From contig JAKSAU010001101.1 of NCBI GenBank assembly GCA_022361535.1, positions 1 to 12,272 of the forward strand: 12,272 nucleotides of DNA. The letters run 5' to 3'. This document shows, in pieces, positions 1 to 8,434 of the stretch. Every line of letters begins with the position of its first letter. The first letter of the stretch is position 1. The position numbers and the translations under genes are program-made. This stretch comes from Desulfobacterales bacterium (GTDB lineage Bacteria; Desulfobacterota; Desulfobacteria; Desulfobacterales; Desulfobacteraceae). The notes beneath the pieces were generated by a model. That model saw nothing but the letters and a program-made list of their open reading frames with translations, was not told the DNA's origin and did no database searches.

Positions 1-1535
1 AATCCGGCCCCGTATTGTACCCCCTGGCTTGCAGCAGGAATAGTTGCCTTGTCCTGGTGGATAAGCTTTCCATTGACCCAGGCTTTTACATGACCTGACG
101 ACTGGCCTGACGCTGCATCCATAAGGGTATCCATCAACGTTTTTCCCTTATCCAATGTCTCTTGAAATTCTTTTTCAGGATCAGAGTCATATACAATGCC
201 GCCGCCAACAGAAAAAACAAGCTGCCCATTATTAATGGTAGCCGTACGAATGGCGATGGAAAGATCCATAGTCCCGTGAAAACTAATGTACCCGATAGAA
301 CCGGTATATACATGACGCTTTACCGGCTCTAATTCATCAATAATCTCCATGGACCGAATTTTTGGACAACCCGTAATGGAACCACCGGGAAACGTTGCCC
401 TAATAAGATCCACACAGGTTTTATCCGGTTGAAGTTCACCCTTTACAACTGAGACCAAGTGAAAGACATTGTCATATGGTTCAAGTCGTTTATGCTCGGT
501 GACTTCAACTGATCCATGCTCGGTGACCCGGGACAGGTCATTGCGCATAAGATCCACGATCATAGTCAGTTCAGCATCATCTTTGATGCTTGAAGCCAAT
601 CGTTCGCCATTGGCTTTATCTTCTTCAGGTGTTTTACCCCTTGCAAGGGTGCCTTTAATAGGACGGGTTTCCACCTCTTTTCCACATACCTGGATAAAGC
701 GTTCCGGAGAAGTGGATACCACCTGATGATCACCTGTATTTATATAGGAGAAAAAGGCAGCTGGATTACGGTCAAACAACTCCAAAAACAAGCTGTATGT
801 ATCCCCTTCAAATCCGGTTTCAAACCGTTGGGATAAATTGGCCTGGTAGATATCTCCGGCCCTAAGATAACGTATGATTTTTGATACGGCAGCGACATAC
901 TCCGGTTTTGTAAACGAAGAAGTAAACCCTCTGCTGTCAATGGAAAACCCTTTTCGGTCCCAAGGGCGATCCAATTGTTTTAAAAAGGACGCCTCACTGT
1001 TTTTTAACTTGTCTTCACTGTCAGCATGATCAAACAGGGGGGTACAAAGAAATGTCTGCCCGGTCTTTCTATCTTGTATCAAAAGAATACTGGGAGCAAA
1101 AAGGGATATGTCCGGTAAAAATGTATCTGCACAGGTCCGGGGAAGCTCTTCGATCATATCCTTGAGATCGTAGGCAAAGTACCCAAACAAACCTGCTGTC
1201 ACAGGCAGATCCGTTTTAAGCTCCGGTAATGATAAACTGGCAGTCAATTCGTTGAGCAGATCAAAAGGATCCTGCTTCAGGTGTTGCCGGTTCCATTTAC
1301 CTGACAGATCTTTTACCCCAAGTGTCAGTTTGTCCCTATATCCTGTGAGTTCCAGCCATGGATCTGCGGCCAGACAATGAAATCTGGCACAGTCCATGTT
1401 AGAACCGGACAGGAGCACAACAGTTCCCCTTTGATCTGCAACCCTGGCTGCAGCCATCTCAAAGGGGAGCCCCAATTCAATGGGACGGATCTTGATATCT
1501 TTTATTTTGGGCAGGTGCAACAGGGAACCCATCAT
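1..1535 (-). CDS. pabB: Aminodeoxychorismate synthase component I fused to a PabC-like lyase domain (3' end outside window)
   Basis: 511 codons are visible and the frame is open at the window edge. PabB aminates chorismate, with ammonia from a PabA partner, to aminodeoxychorismate for p-aminobenzoate and folate. The chorismate-binding domain spans about residues 205-470. It has the YQANLSQRF stretch (230-238), RPIKGT (291-296), DLMRNDLSRV (328-337) and GGSITGCPKIRSMEII (384-399). Lys294 in PIKGT marks PabB; anthranilate synthase TrpE normally has Ala there. After residue ~480 the frame continues without a stop into KAWVNGKLIHQDKATIP and QGVQYGAG, which resembles the N-terminus of class IV aminotransferase-fold enzymes such as 4-amino-4-deoxychorismate lyase (PabC). 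The protein is therefore probably a PabB-PabC fusion making PABA from aminodeoxychorismate. The ATG at 1535 overlaps the upstream hydrolase stop (ATGA), so translation is probably coupled. No PabA gene is in the window. The PabB call is firm; the PabC call rests on about 30 residues. Confidence 0.9.
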   Translation of the reverse strand, partial: MMGSLLHLPKIKDIKIRPIELGLPFEMAAARVADQRGTVVLLSGSNMDCARFHCLAADPWLELTGYRDKLTLGVKDLSGKWNRQHLKQDPFDLLNELTASLSLPELKTDLPVTAGLFGYFAYDLKDMIEELPRTCADTFLPDISLFAPSILLIQDRKTGQTFLCTPLFDHADSEDKLKNSEASFLKQLDRPWDRKGFSIDSRGFTSSFTKPEYVAAVSKIIRYLRAGDIYQANLSQRFETGFEGDTYSLFLELFDRNPAAFFSYINTGDHQVVSTSPERFIQVCGKEVETRPIKGTLARGKTPEEDKANGERLASSIKDDAELTMIVDLMRNDLSRVTEHGSVEVTEHKRLEPYDNVFHLVSVVKGELQPDKTCVDLIRATFPGGSITGCPKIRSMEIIDELEPVKRHVYTGSIGYISFHGTMDLSIAIRTATINNGQLVFSVGGGIVYDSDPEKEFQETLDKGKTLMDTLMDAASGQSSGHVKAWVNGKLIHQDKATIPAASQGVQYGAG

Positions 1536-2152
1536 CTCAAGAAGGGATTCATCCGTTTTTCATTGCCAATACTGGTTTCAGGACCATGCCCCGTATAAAC
1601 TACGGTATCATCATCCAAATCGAGCAGCTTGGTTTTTATGCTTGAAATCAGGGTATCATAATCTCCGCCCGGCAGATCAGTCCTTCCGATGGACCCCATA
1701 AAAAGCGTGTCACCGGCAAACAAGTGCCCGGGCGTATACAGGCAAATTCCACCAGGAGAATGACCAGGCGTATGTATGACTTTTAAGGTAATTTCGCCAA
1801 AGGAAATCTCGTCCCCATCTTTGAGCAGAATATCCGCAGGCGGTGAATTTTCCGCGGAAAGACCAAACATGGCGGCAGACCGTGACAATTCTACCAGCAT
1901 AGGCTCGTCATCCGGATGAACGGCTATTTGGGCACCTGTTGTTTCTTTCATCCGTTTATTTGCCCCTACATGGTCAAAATGACCGTGGGTATTGATCAAG
2001 TATTTGACTTTAAGTTCAGCTTTGGCAAGCGCCATGAGAATCCGGTCTGCATCATCCCCCGGGTCAATGACCGCAGCTTCTTTTGTCTTTTCACATCCAA
2101 GAATAAAACAATTGGCCATGATAGGCCCGACTTCCATCTTCTGTATGATCAA
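1532..2152 (-). CDS. Metallo-beta-lactamase fold hydrolase, glyoxalase II-like
   Basis: A 206-aa zinc or iron hydrolase of the glyoxalase II-like branch of the metallo-beta-lactamase superfamily, predicted cytoplasmic (no signal peptide). The dinuclear metal motif THGHFDH is at residues 55-61. Further ligands are probably His131 (HTPGHSPGG), Asp148 (FAGDTLF) and His189 (YTGHGPETSIGNEK). The GHGPxTxIGxE ending is typical of the short YcbL/GloB-like proteins. Full glyoxalase II enzymes are about 250 aa with a C-terminal glutathione-binding domain, absent here, so the thioester substrate is unknown. I chose the TTG start because AGGAGG lies five bases before it; the next in-frame ATG (Met6) is about 20 bases from that site. 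It follows nusB after 21 bp and overlaps pabB by 4 nt. A link to folate or riboflavin metabolism is suggested only by position. Confidence 0.93.
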   Translation of the reverse strand: MIIQKMEVGPIMANCFILGCEKTKEAAVIDPGDDADRILMALAKAELKVKYLINTHGHFDHVGANKRMKETTGAQIAVHPDDEPMLVELSRSAAMFGLSAENSPPADILLKDGDEISFGEITLKVIHTPGHSPGGICLYTPGHLFAGDTLFMGSIGRTDLPGGDYDTLISSIKTKLLDLDDDTVVYTGHGPETSIGNEKRMNPFLR

Positions 2153-2157
2153 AACAG

Positions 2158-2163
2158 CCTCCT
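2158..2163 (-). promoter_or_regulatory. Ribosome binding site that decides a TTG start
   Basis: AGGAGG on the minus strand, five bases before the TTG at 2152 and just after the nusB stop. It is the strongest Shine-Dalgarno match at this end of the operon. It supports TTG rather than the in-frame ATG five codons downstream as the start of the hydrolase. Confidence 0.75.
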
Positions 2164-2173
2164 AATTGGGGAA

Positions 2174-2587
2174 TTATAGGTTTTCTTGAGAGCGGATTCG
2201 GTCTAAAACACCATTAATAAACGGGCCGGAATCACGGGTACCGAATTTCTTTCCGATCTCAACTGCCTCATTAATGGATACTGATGCCGGGATATCCGGA
2301 CGCTTGAGCAGTTCAAAAACAGCAAGCCGCATGATATTGCGGTCTACAACCGGCATCCTGGAAATTTTCCAGTTTTTAGCCCATTTATCCAGAAGACGAT
2401 CTATTTCCTCACGGGCCTCGATAACACCATTAACCAGTTCCATGAAAAAGGGCTTAACAGCCTCACCCAGATCGTCTTCATGCTGATCACAAAAATCCTG
2501 AACCCCTTGGGTCGAATCCGTTTCATTGACATCCAGCGAAAAAAGCGCCTGCAGGGCCAATTCCCTGGATTTTCGTCTGTCACCCAT
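2174..2587 (-). CDS. nusB: Transcription antitermination factor NusB
   Basis: 137 aa, close to the usual family length of about 140. NusB is an all-helical RNA-binding protein that, with NusE (S10), binds boxA in rRNA leader transcripts and promotes processive antitermination. The N-terminus RRKSRELALQALFSLD (residues 4-19) is the typical first helix with the basic RNA-contact patch. The C-terminal half has RNIMRLAVFELL (83-94), IPASVSINEAVEIGKKFG (99-116) and FINGVLDRI (123-131), all family hallmarks. It starts with ATG six bases after ribH. The ribH-nusB pair is common in bacteria; it probably reflects co-transcription rather than a shared pathway. No oddities were seen. Confidence 0.97.
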   Translation of the reverse strand: MGDRRKSRELALQALFSLDVNETDSTQGVQDFCDQHEDDLGEAVKPFFMELVNGVIEAREEIDRLLDKWAKNWKISRMPVVDRNIMRLAVFELLKRPDIPASVSINEAVEIGKKFGTRDSGPFINGVLDRIRSQENL

Positions 2588-2593
2588 GCCTTA

Positions 2594-3061
2594 TTAGTCC
2601 ATATCCTTGCAAAGGTTGGCCATTTCAACAGCACCCAAAGCTACATCAAAACCTTTGTTCCCGGCTTTGGTACCGGCACGTTCAATGGCCTGCTCAATGG
2701 TTTCAGTGGTCAGGATACCAAACATCACCGGCACCTGGGCGTCCATACTCACAGTAGCAATCCCTTTGGAGACTTCTGCACAGACATAATCATAATGGGT
2801 GGTGGCACCGCGGATAACAGCACCCAGGCAGATAACGGCATCATATTTTCCCTGGGCAACCATTTTTTTGGCAACCAAAGGAATCTCAAATGCGCCTGGA
2901 ACTTTGAGAAGAGTAATATCTTTGTCCTGTGCACCACTTCTGACCAGAGCGTCTACAGCTCCACCCACAAGTTTATCCACGATAAAATCATTAAATCTAG
3001 AGGCAATAATTCCGAATTTTTTCCCTTTGGCGTCCAGATTGGCTTCGATGATCTTTGGCAT
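2594..3061 (-). CDS. ribH: 6,7-dimethyl-8-ribityllumazine synthase
   Basis: 155 aa, the normal size for the icosahedral or pentameric lumazine synthase. It condenses 5-amino-6-ribitylaminouracil with 3,4-dihydroxy-2-butanone 4-phosphate to give dimethylribityllumazine, the penultimate step of riboflavin synthesis. Visible family motifs are SRFND (21-25, with the aromatic residue that stacks on the pyrimidine), PGAFEIP (55-61), [16 protein letters not shown] (78-93) and PVMFGILTT (111-119). His89 matches the conserved catalytic histidine. The ATG follows an AAGGGGA-type ribosome site. The gene lies 22 bp after ribBA and ends with tandem TAA codons immediately before nusB. It completes the ribD-ribE-ribBA-ribH set in the same order as in Bacillus. 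Confidence 0.98.
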   Translation of the reverse strand: MPKIIEANLDAKGKKFGIIASRFNDFIVDKLVGGAVDALVRSGAQDKDITLLKVPGAFEIPLVAKKMVAQGKYDAVICLGAVIRGATTHYDYVCAEVSKGIATVSMDAQVPVMFGILTTETIEQAIERAGTKAGNKGFDVALGAVEMANLCKDMD

Positions 3062-3083
3062 TTTATTATCCCCTTATTCGTTT

Positions 3084-4289
3084 TTATTGCATGTGTAAAA
3101 GATGGCCCATCTTGGCCTGTTTGCATTTCAAATAGCCCTGGTTGTGGCAGTTGGCTTCCACTTCAATGGGTACCTGCTCTACCACACTTAAACCGTAGCC
3201 TTCAAGTCCGATCATCTTCTTAGGATTGTTGGTCATCAGACGCATCTTGCGAACCCCTAAGTCAACCAACATCTGGGCTCCAACCCCGTAATCACGCAGA
3301 TCCGCGTCAAAGCCAAGCTCTTCATTCGCCTCAACCGTATCCAGACCCTGACGCTGGAGTTCATAAGCCTTGAGTTTGTTAACCAGGCCAATCCCGCGGC
3401 CTTCCTGGCGCAGGTAAAGAATCACTCCCATGCCCTCTTCATCAAGCATAGCCATGGCCTTATTGAGCTGGTCCTGGCAATCGCATCTTTGAGATGAAAA
3501 AATATCACCTGTCATACACTCGGAATGGACCCGGACGAGAATATCTTTTTCAGAATCAATCTCCCCTTTAACCAGTGCAATATGGGTCAGGTTGTCAATA
3601 TCATTCTCATAGGCGATAATCCTGAAATCGCCCCCGGCTTTGGTGGGAATAACGGTTTCAGCGGCACGTTTTACAAAGCTTTCGTTTTTCATTCTATACT
3701 CGACCAGATCGGCCACAGTACAGATACCAATACCATGTTCTTTAGCAAACTTCTCAAGAGAAGGCATCCTGGCCATGGTACCGTCGTCATCCATGATCTC
3801 ACAAATAACACCGGCAGGTTTCAAGCCAGCCAAACGTGCCAGATCCACAGATCCTTCTGTCTGGCCGATTCTGACCATAACCCCGCCGTCCCGTGCGCGT
3901 AAGGGAAAGATATGGCCGGGCCTGGCAATATCGGCAGGTGTAGTGTCGTCAGCCACAGCTGTGAGAATGGTAGTAGCCCTGTCAGCTGCAGAAATACCCG
4001 TAGTCACCCCGCGCTTTGCTTCAATGGAAACGGTAAAACCGGTCTCAAACTGAGACGTGTTGTGATCCACCATTAAAGGCAAATCCAGTCTATCAGCAAT
4101 ACTTGAATCCAGGGAAAGACAGATCAGTCCCCGGCCGTATTTTGCCATAAAATTGATGGCTTCCGGGGTCACGGCTTCTGCAGCCATGGTCAGGTCCCCT
4201 TCATTCTCCCGGTCCTCATCATCCACAAGGATGACCATTTTACCGTTCCTAATATCTTCAATTGCCTGTTCAATGGTTAAATGCGGCAT
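3084..4289 (-). CDS. ribBA: Bifunctional DHBP synthase / GTP cyclohydrolase II
   Basis: 401 aa, two domains in the standard order. The N-terminal half (about 1-205) is 3,4-dihydroxy-2-butanone 4-phosphate synthase, acting on ribulose 5-phosphate. It has the acidic metal loop [11 protein letters not shown] (23-33), [11 protein letters not shown] (97-107) and [10 protein letters not shown] (123-132). The C-terminal half (about 206-400) is GTP cyclohydrolase II, which opens the GTP imidazole ring as the committed purine-side step. Its zinc cysteines Cys258, Cys269 and Cys271 lie in [18 protein letters not shown], followed by RQEGRGIGL (294-302) and [10 protein letters not shown] (353-362). Catalytic and metal residues of both halves look intact, so both activities are expected. 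The ATG at 4289 has a GGGG-type ribosome site. It sits 35 bp after ribE and 22 bp before ribH. Confidence 0.98.
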   Translation of the reverse strand: MPHLTIEQAIEDIRNGKMVILVDDEDRENEGDLTMAAEAVTPEAINFMAKYGRGLICLSLDSSIADRLDLPLMVDHNTSQFETGFTVSIEAKRGVTTGISAADRATTILTAVADDTTPADIARPGHIFPLRARDGGVMVRIGQTEGSVDLARLAGLKPAGVICEIMDDDGTMARMPSLEKFAKEHGIGICTVADLVEYRMKNESFVKRAAETVIPTKAGGDFRIIAYENDIDNLTHIALVKGEIDSEKDILVRVHSECMTGDIFSSQRCDCQDQLNKAMAMLDEEGMGVILYLRQEGRGIGLVNKLKAYELQRQGLDTVEANEELGFDADLRDYGVGAQMLVDLGVRKMRLMTNNPKKMIGLEGYGLSVVEQVPIEVEANCHNQGYLKCKQAKMGHLLHMQ

Positions 4290-4324
4290 TATTTTGTCCC
4301 CTAACGCTTACAATAAAGTTTGGA

Positions 4325-4990
4325 TTATAAAAATCCGTTTTTGGCAAGAAGGGACATACTGATGTCAGATCCGGTTTTTGAGCCGTCATTGGCACTGCCT
4401 CCCCCCTTGGTTAAAAATTGTCGTACATATTTGCCCAGCATATCTGTCTCAATATTGACCTCATCTCCCACATTTTTATACCCGATTGTAGTAATTTTGG
4501 CGGTATGGGGGATAATGCTGACAGAGAAACCTGTGTCCCAGCACCGGTTGATGGTCAGACTGATTCCTTCTATGGCAACGGATCCTTTCTCGATCATGTC
4601 GGCAGCCAAATTTTCCGGCACGGTTACGTCAAGGATTACTGCGTTGCTCTTGTTTTGAATGGAAGTAATGGTTCCGGTACCATCGATATGGCCGGACACC
4701 AGATGACCGTCAATGCGGTCTGACAGCTTAAGCGCCCGTTCAATATTCACCCGGGTGCCGGGTCCCATTTTTTTGAACGTTGTTCTGGATACGGTTTCAG
4801 GCGCCATATCCACCTTAAACTCGTGGGTACCAAGACTGACAGCAGTCAAGCAGGCTCCGTTTACAGCGATGGAATCACCGATCTTACTTTGGGAAAGATC
4901 CAGGTCGCAGCCAATAAGCAATACCTTGCCTTCTCCGCTGGATTCAATACGCTTGATGGTGCCAAAGCTTTCTATGATACCGGTAAACAC
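4325..4990 (-). CDS. ribE: Riboflavin synthase, alpha chain
   Basis: 221 aa. It dismutates two dimethylribityllumazine molecules to riboflavin and a ribitylaminouracil. Two lumazine-binding barrels are evident. The first begins [12 protein letters not shown] (1-12) with VNGACLTAV (43-51), including the conserved Cys48. The second has [11 protein letters not shown] (96-106) with IEGISLTIN (140-148). The last ~25 residues (about 196-221, [12 protein letters not shown] and onward) form a low-complexity tail longer than the compact family core of about 200 aa. The start is GTG, since MFTGII is the invariant family N-terminus and a GGGAG site lies seven bases before it. The ribD stop is only 3 bp upstream. 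Some databases call this gene ribC; I use ribE as in Gram-negative naming. Confidence 0.97.
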   Translation of the reverse strand: MFTGIIESFGTIKRIESSGEGKVLLIGCDLDLSQSKIGDSIAVNGACLTAVSLGTHEFKVDMAPETVSRTTFKKMGPGTRVNIERALKLSDRIDGHLVSGHIDGTGTITSIQNKSNAVILDVTVPENLAADMIEKGSVAIEGISLTINRCWDTGFSVSIIPHTAKITTIGYKNVGDEVNIETDMLGKYVRQFLTKGGGSANDGSKTGSDISMSLLAKNGFL

Positions 4991-4993
4991 GAC

Positions 4994-6124
4994 TTAACTC
5001 CCTGCCCTCTTTCCACGGTCAAGGTAACCTGTGACCAGAATATCTGCACTGAAATGACGTGTAGATACCCGGTTCAGCTCAAAAGCATCTTTAATTTTTT
5101 CCGGGCCCTGGCCTTTGAACACCGGAATGCCGTCATTGCCGCCCAAAAACTTGGGCGCCAAAAAATAGCAGACCTTGTTTACAATCCCGGCCGCAAGTGC
5201 CGAAGCAGCCACTTGTCCGCCGCCTTCTATTAAGACACTGGATATGGACATGCTTCCTAATCTAATCATAAGTTGATTTAAATCAACCCTGTTTCCGTCA
5301 AGTTCACAGCGCAAAATTTGAACGCCTTTTTCCTCAAGCCGCTTTGCTTTATCCTCAGGCACGTCAGGCCCTGCTGCTATAATTGTCGGGGCAAGCGAGT
5401 TCTGTGTAATTACCTTGGCGTTTTCATCAATACTTAGATTGGTATCCAGGATAATGCGTGCGGGATCTCTGGTTTCCAATCCTTTAATCCGCGCCGTAAG
5501 GGAAGGGTTGTCAGCATGCAGAGTGCCGGAACCAATGAGTATGGCATCATTTTGGTGGCGCAACTCATGGCCGTACCCACGGGATTCTGCATTGGTTATC
5601 CACTGGGAATCGCCTGTACGGGTGGCAATATGACCGTCCAGGGTTGCCGCACATTTTAAGGTAACAAAAGGATGTTTATCGTTTTGGGTAAACCAGATAA
5701 ACTCCTCAATCAAGGTTTTGGCTTCCTCTTCCATCAGCCCCCAGCTTACATCCAGGCCTTTTTCTTCCAAAAAGCCAATTCCGCCGCCGCTGACATAAGG
5801 GTTAGGGTCTTTGCAGGCCACAACCACGCGGGTAATGCCTGCCTCAAGAATTTTATGGGTACAAGGAGGGGTTTTGCCAAAATGATTGCAGGGTTCAAGC
5901 GTCACATAGATGGTCGCACCGGAAAGTTGATCTTTTGCATTTGCAATGGCATCATCAATGGCCACCACTTCGGCATGCGGTCCGCCTGCTTTGGGATGAA
6001 ACCCTCTGCCAATAACTTTTTCGTCTTTGACAACAACGGCTCCCACACAGGGATTCGGTGAGGTAAACCCTTTGCCTTTGGCAGCGAGAACCAAGGCCTG
6101 GGCCATGTATTCCTGATCAGTCAT
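4994..6124 (-). CDS. ribD: Bifunctional diaminohydroxyphosphoribosylaminopyrimidine deaminase / 5-amino-6-(5-phosphoribosylamino)uracil reductase
   Basis: 376 aa, full length for RibD. It performs the second and third steps on the GTP side of riboflavin synthesis. The deaminase domain (about 1-145) has the zinc motif PHAEVVAI (His50, catalytic Glu52) and EPCNHFGKTPPC (Cys79, Cys88), plus the typical N-terminus and SPNPCVGAVVV (22-32). The NADPH-dependent reductase domain (about 152-368) has VTLKCAATLDGHIA (154-167), the GDSQWIT strand (171-177), ILIGSGTLHADNPSLTAR (195-212) and LIEGGGQVAAS near residue 300. Both active sites look complete. The ATG overlaps the nrdR stop by 8 nt, and the stop is 3 bp before the GTG of ribE, implying tight translational coupling. 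No FMN riboswitch can fit upstream because of the overlap. Confidence 0.98.
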   Translation of the reverse strand: MTDQEYMAQALVLAAKGKGFTSPNPCVGAVVVKDEKVIGRGFHPKAGGPHAEVVAIDDAIANAKDQLSGATIYVTLEPCNHFGKTPPCTHKILEAGITRVVVACKDPNPYVSGGGIGFLEEKGLDVSWGLMEEEAKTLIEEFIWFTQNDKHPFVTLKCAATLDGHIATRTGDSQWITNAESRGYGHELRHQNDAILIGSGTLHADNPSLTARIKGLETRDPARIILDTNLSIDENAKVITQNSLAPTIIAAGPDVPEDKAKRLEEKGVQILRCELDGNRVDLNQLMIRLGSMSISSVLIEGGGQVAASALAAGIVNKVCYFLAPKFLGGNDGIPVFKGQGPEKIKDAFELNRVSTRHFSADILVTGYLDRGKRAGS

Positions 6125-6623
6125 CGGTATTATCTTGCGCCCCCATTTGATCCAGTTCTATAGACTGGCACTCCTGGGGTAATAGACCTTTAAGTTCCTC
6201 GAGGAAATCGGCTACATCTTTGAATTCACGGTACACCGAAGCAAACCTGACATAGGCGACATCATCCACATCTTTTAGGGCATTAATAATTTTTTCCCCA
6301 ACCACTTTTGAGGACACCTCACGGTCATTGCCTTCCCGAAGGTCTCTTTCAATTGCATCAACCATATCCTCGATCTGGTCAACACTGATTGCCCTTTTTT
6401 CACAAGCTTTTTTAATTCCTTTAAGGATTTTCTCCCTGTCAAACTCTTCTCTGCGGCTGTCTTTTTTAACAATCATGACAGGGACCTGTTCCACCCTCTC
6501 ATAGGTGGTGAACCGCTGGGCACATGCCTGGCATTCTCTTCTGCGCCGGACTTCGAATTCTATTTTGCCCGGACGCGAATCAACCACTCTGGTGTTCAGT
6601 TTTCCGCAATATGGGCATTTCAT
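6117..6623 (-). CDS. nrdR: Transcriptional repressor NrdR
   Basis: 168 aa, slightly longer than the usual 150-160. NrdR senses ATP/dATP and represses ribonucleotide reductase genes by binding NrdR boxes. The N-terminal zinc ribbon has Cys3, Cys6, Cys31 and Cys34 (MKCPYCGKLN, RRRRECQACAQRFTTYE). The ATP-cone domain runs from about 49 to 140 (VKKDSRREEFDREKILKGI, and VAYVRFASVYREF near 122-134). The family-typical DSR is followed here by PGKIEFEV instead of the common glycine/serine-rich turn, with the same length. The last ~20 residues are an acidic tail. A GAGG ribosome site lies six bases before the ATG. It sits between the dCMP deaminase and ribD; a nrdR-ribD pairing is common in bacteria. 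Confidence 0.97.
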   Translation of the reverse strand: MKCPYCGKLNTRVVDSRPGKIEFEVRRRRECQACAQRFTTYERVEQVPVMIVKKDSRREEFDREKILKGIKKACEKRAISVDQIEDMVDAIERDLREGNDREVSSKVVGEKIINALKDVDDVAYVRFASVYREFKDVADFLEELKGLLPQECQSIELDQMGAQDNTDD

Positions 6624-6645
6624 ATCAGCCTCTTTAAAATCCTAT

Positions 6646-7131
6646 TTATGTGTCAATTCGAACCAATTCCACGTTGGCCTGGTCGAACATTTCCAGGGAT
6701 AGAGGATCGTCGTATCCTTCTTTAAAATATACTTTTGTGATCCCTGCGTTGATGATCATCTTTGCGCAGATGGAACAGGGTTGTGTGGTGCAGTAAAGAT
6801 GCGAGCCTGCTACTGTTATTCCGTGATAGGCTGCCTGGATAATTGCATTTTGCTCGGCATGCACCCCCCGGCAAAGTTCATGTTTTTCCCCCGACGGCAC
6901 ATCAAGTTGTTCTCTTAAACAACCTGTCTGACTGCAATGGGGCACATGAGAAGGTGCGCCGTTGTAGCCGGAGCAAAGAATCCGTTTTTCTTTGACCAGC
7001 ACTGCTCCCACCTTTCGCCTGGTGCAGGTGGCCCGGGAAGCCACAAGGTCGGTAATACTCATAAAATACTCATCCCATGAAGGGCGTCCGGAACCGGTAT
7101 CTTTTGGGGGAACAGGCAGAATGGTCGTCAT
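6646..7131 (-). CDS. Deoxycytidylate (dCMP) deaminase, ComEB-like
   Basis: 161 aa from the chosen start. It is a zinc-dependent deaminase that converts dCMP to dUMP, the substrate of thymidylate synthase. The N-terminal RPSWDEYFM (17-25) and [13 protein letters not shown] (35-47) are typical of dCMP deaminases. The zinc and catalytic site is GVHAEQNAI (His91, Glu93) with [11 protein letters not shown] (Cys119, Cys122). The additional Cys-rich stretch [10 protein letters not shown] is usual in bacterial members. I chose the ATG at 7131 because it overlaps the glyA stop as ATGA, the same coupling seen elsewhere in this operon. An upstream in-frame GTG at 7170 would add 13 residues inside glyA, but it has no visible ribosome site. 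nrdR lies 22 bp downstream, so two dNTP-balance functions sit side by side. Confidence 0.93.
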   Translation of the reverse strand: MTTILPVPPKDTGSGRPSWDEYFMSITDLVASRATCTRRKVGAVLVKEKRILCSGYNGAPSHVPHCSQTGCLREQLDVPSGEKHELCRGVHAEQNAIIQAAYHGITVAGSHLYCTTQPCSICAKMIINAGITKVYFKEGYDDPLSLEMFDQANVELVRIDT

Positions 7132-8369
7132 TGGGCAGGCGTCTTCTCGTATAATGGGTATTGGCTGCACAGATCTTTAACTTTTGCAGCAACCGATGCT
7201 ACATTGGCGTCATCATCCAGAATATCACAGATAAAACCGGCAATGGCTGTGGTTGCTTCTTCAGCCATACCCCTGGATGTAATCAGCGGTACCCCTATAC
7301 GGATACCGGAGGTTACAAAGGGGCTGCGTTTTTCATTGGGCACGGTATTTTTATTTACTGTGATATTTGCACGGCCGAGTCTTTCTTCAGCTTCTTTACC
7401 GGTTAAATCCCGGCTTGAGAAATCCACCAAAACCATGTGATTGTCTGTACCATTTGACACAAGCTTATATCCCCGGTCCATGAGCACCCGGGCAAGAACA
7501 GCAGCGTTTTTGACCACCTGTTTCTGGTAAGAAGTAAATTCAGGGGACAGCGCCTCTTTAAATGCAACAGCCTTGGCTGTAATAACGTGCATGAGCGGAC
7601 CGCCCTGGATACCCGGAAAAATTTGAGAGTTGATGGCTTTTCCATGCTTGTCCGAGGATAGGATCAACCCACCTCTTGGACCTCTAAGTGTTTTATGCGT
7701 AGTAGAGGTGATAACGTCGGCAAACCCGACCGGAGACGGATGAACACCAGCGGCCACAAGACCTGCAATGTGTGCCATATCGACCATGAACAGGGCCCCT
7801 GTTCTTTTGGCGATTTCGGCAAACCCTTTGAAGTCTATAATTCTGGGATAGGCAGATGCACCAGCAACAATCATTTTGGGATTGGTGCGTTTGGCAAGGT
7901 CTTCAACCTGGTTTAAATCAATAGTTTCGGTTTCCGGGTCAAGACCGTAGTGGGTAAAGTTGTAAAGCCGGCCTGAAAAACTTGCACCGGCCCCATGAGT
8001 CAAATGACCGCCATGGGATAGATCCATAGCAAGAATATTGTCACCAGGGGACAGCAATGCAAAATAAACCCCCATATTGGCCTGGGAGCCTGAATGGGGC
8101 TGGACATTGGCGTGCTCTACACCAAAAAGCTTTTTAACTCTTTCAATGGCCAGATCTTCTGCCTGGTCAACAAACTCACACCCGCCGTAGTATCTTTTGG
8201 CTGGGTACCCTTCTGCATATTTATTGGTCATGATGGAACCCTGGGCTTCCATCACTGCACGGCTTACCGTATTTTCCGAGGCAATGAGGTTCAGTCCGTA
8301 TTCCTGGCGGACAGCTTCGTTTTCTATTACCTTGGCAATCTCAGGATCACTTGTCTCAATGTACTGCAT
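7128..8369 (-). CDS. glyA: Serine hydroxymethyltransferase
   Basis: 413 aa, normal length. This cytosolic PLP enzyme converts serine plus tetrahydrofolate to glycine plus 5,10-methylene-tetrahydrofolate. The PLP lysine is Lys226 in [14 protein letters not shown] (221-234). Other hallmarks are LIASENTVS (28-36), [20 protein letters not shown] (49-68), HSGSQAN (92-98) and [11 protein letters not shown] (196-206). The ATG at 8369 fits the family N-terminus. The nearest GGAGG is about 15 bases upstream, farther than usual, and I see no better in-frame start. It provides one-carbon units for thymidylate and purines, which fits with dCMP deaminase downstream and pabB at the operon end. The gap to rpiB (65 bp) is the largest in the operon, but no terminator-like hairpin is evident there. 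Confidence 0.98.
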   Translation of the reverse strand: MQYIETSDPEIAKVIENEAVRQEYGLNLIASENTVSRAVMEAQGSIMTNKYAEGYPAKRYYGGCEFVDQAEDLAIERVKKLFGVEHANVQPHSGSQANMGVYFALLSPGDNILAMDLSHGGHLTHGAGASFSGRLYNFTHYGLDPETETIDLNQVEDLAKRTNPKMIVAGASAYPRIIDFKGFAEIAKRTGALFMVDMAHIAGLVAAGVHPSPVGFADVITSTTHKTLRGPRGGLILSSDKHGKAINSQIFPGIQGGPLMHVITAKAVAFKEALSPEFTSYQKQVVKNAAVLARVLMDRGYKLVSNGTDNHMVLVDFSSRDLTGKEAEERLGRANITVNKNTVPNEKRSPFVTSGIRIGVPLITSRGMAEEATTAIAGFICDILDDDANVASVAAKVKDLCSQYPLYEKTPAQ

Positions 8370-8434
8370 GCTTTCTGCTTTAAGCCTCCTTACTCAGCCG
8401 GTCACCGCTCGACCATAACAGATTGTCGTTTGTA

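Noticed and set aside
1..1535. Anthranilate synthase component I (trpE) instead of pabB
   Set aside because: The active-site motif is PIKGT with Lys, as in PabB, rather than PIAGT as in TrpE, and no trp genes are nearby.
2480..3223. A 247-codon open frame on the plus strand
   Set aside because: It lies wholly antisense to nusB, ribH and the end of ribBA, which are unmistakable, and its translation resembles no family.
7132..7170. Upstream GTG start for the dCMP deaminase adding 13 residues
   Set aside because: No ribosome site before it, and the extra residues lie inside glyA; the ATG overlapping the glyA stop as ATGA fits the operon's other junctions.
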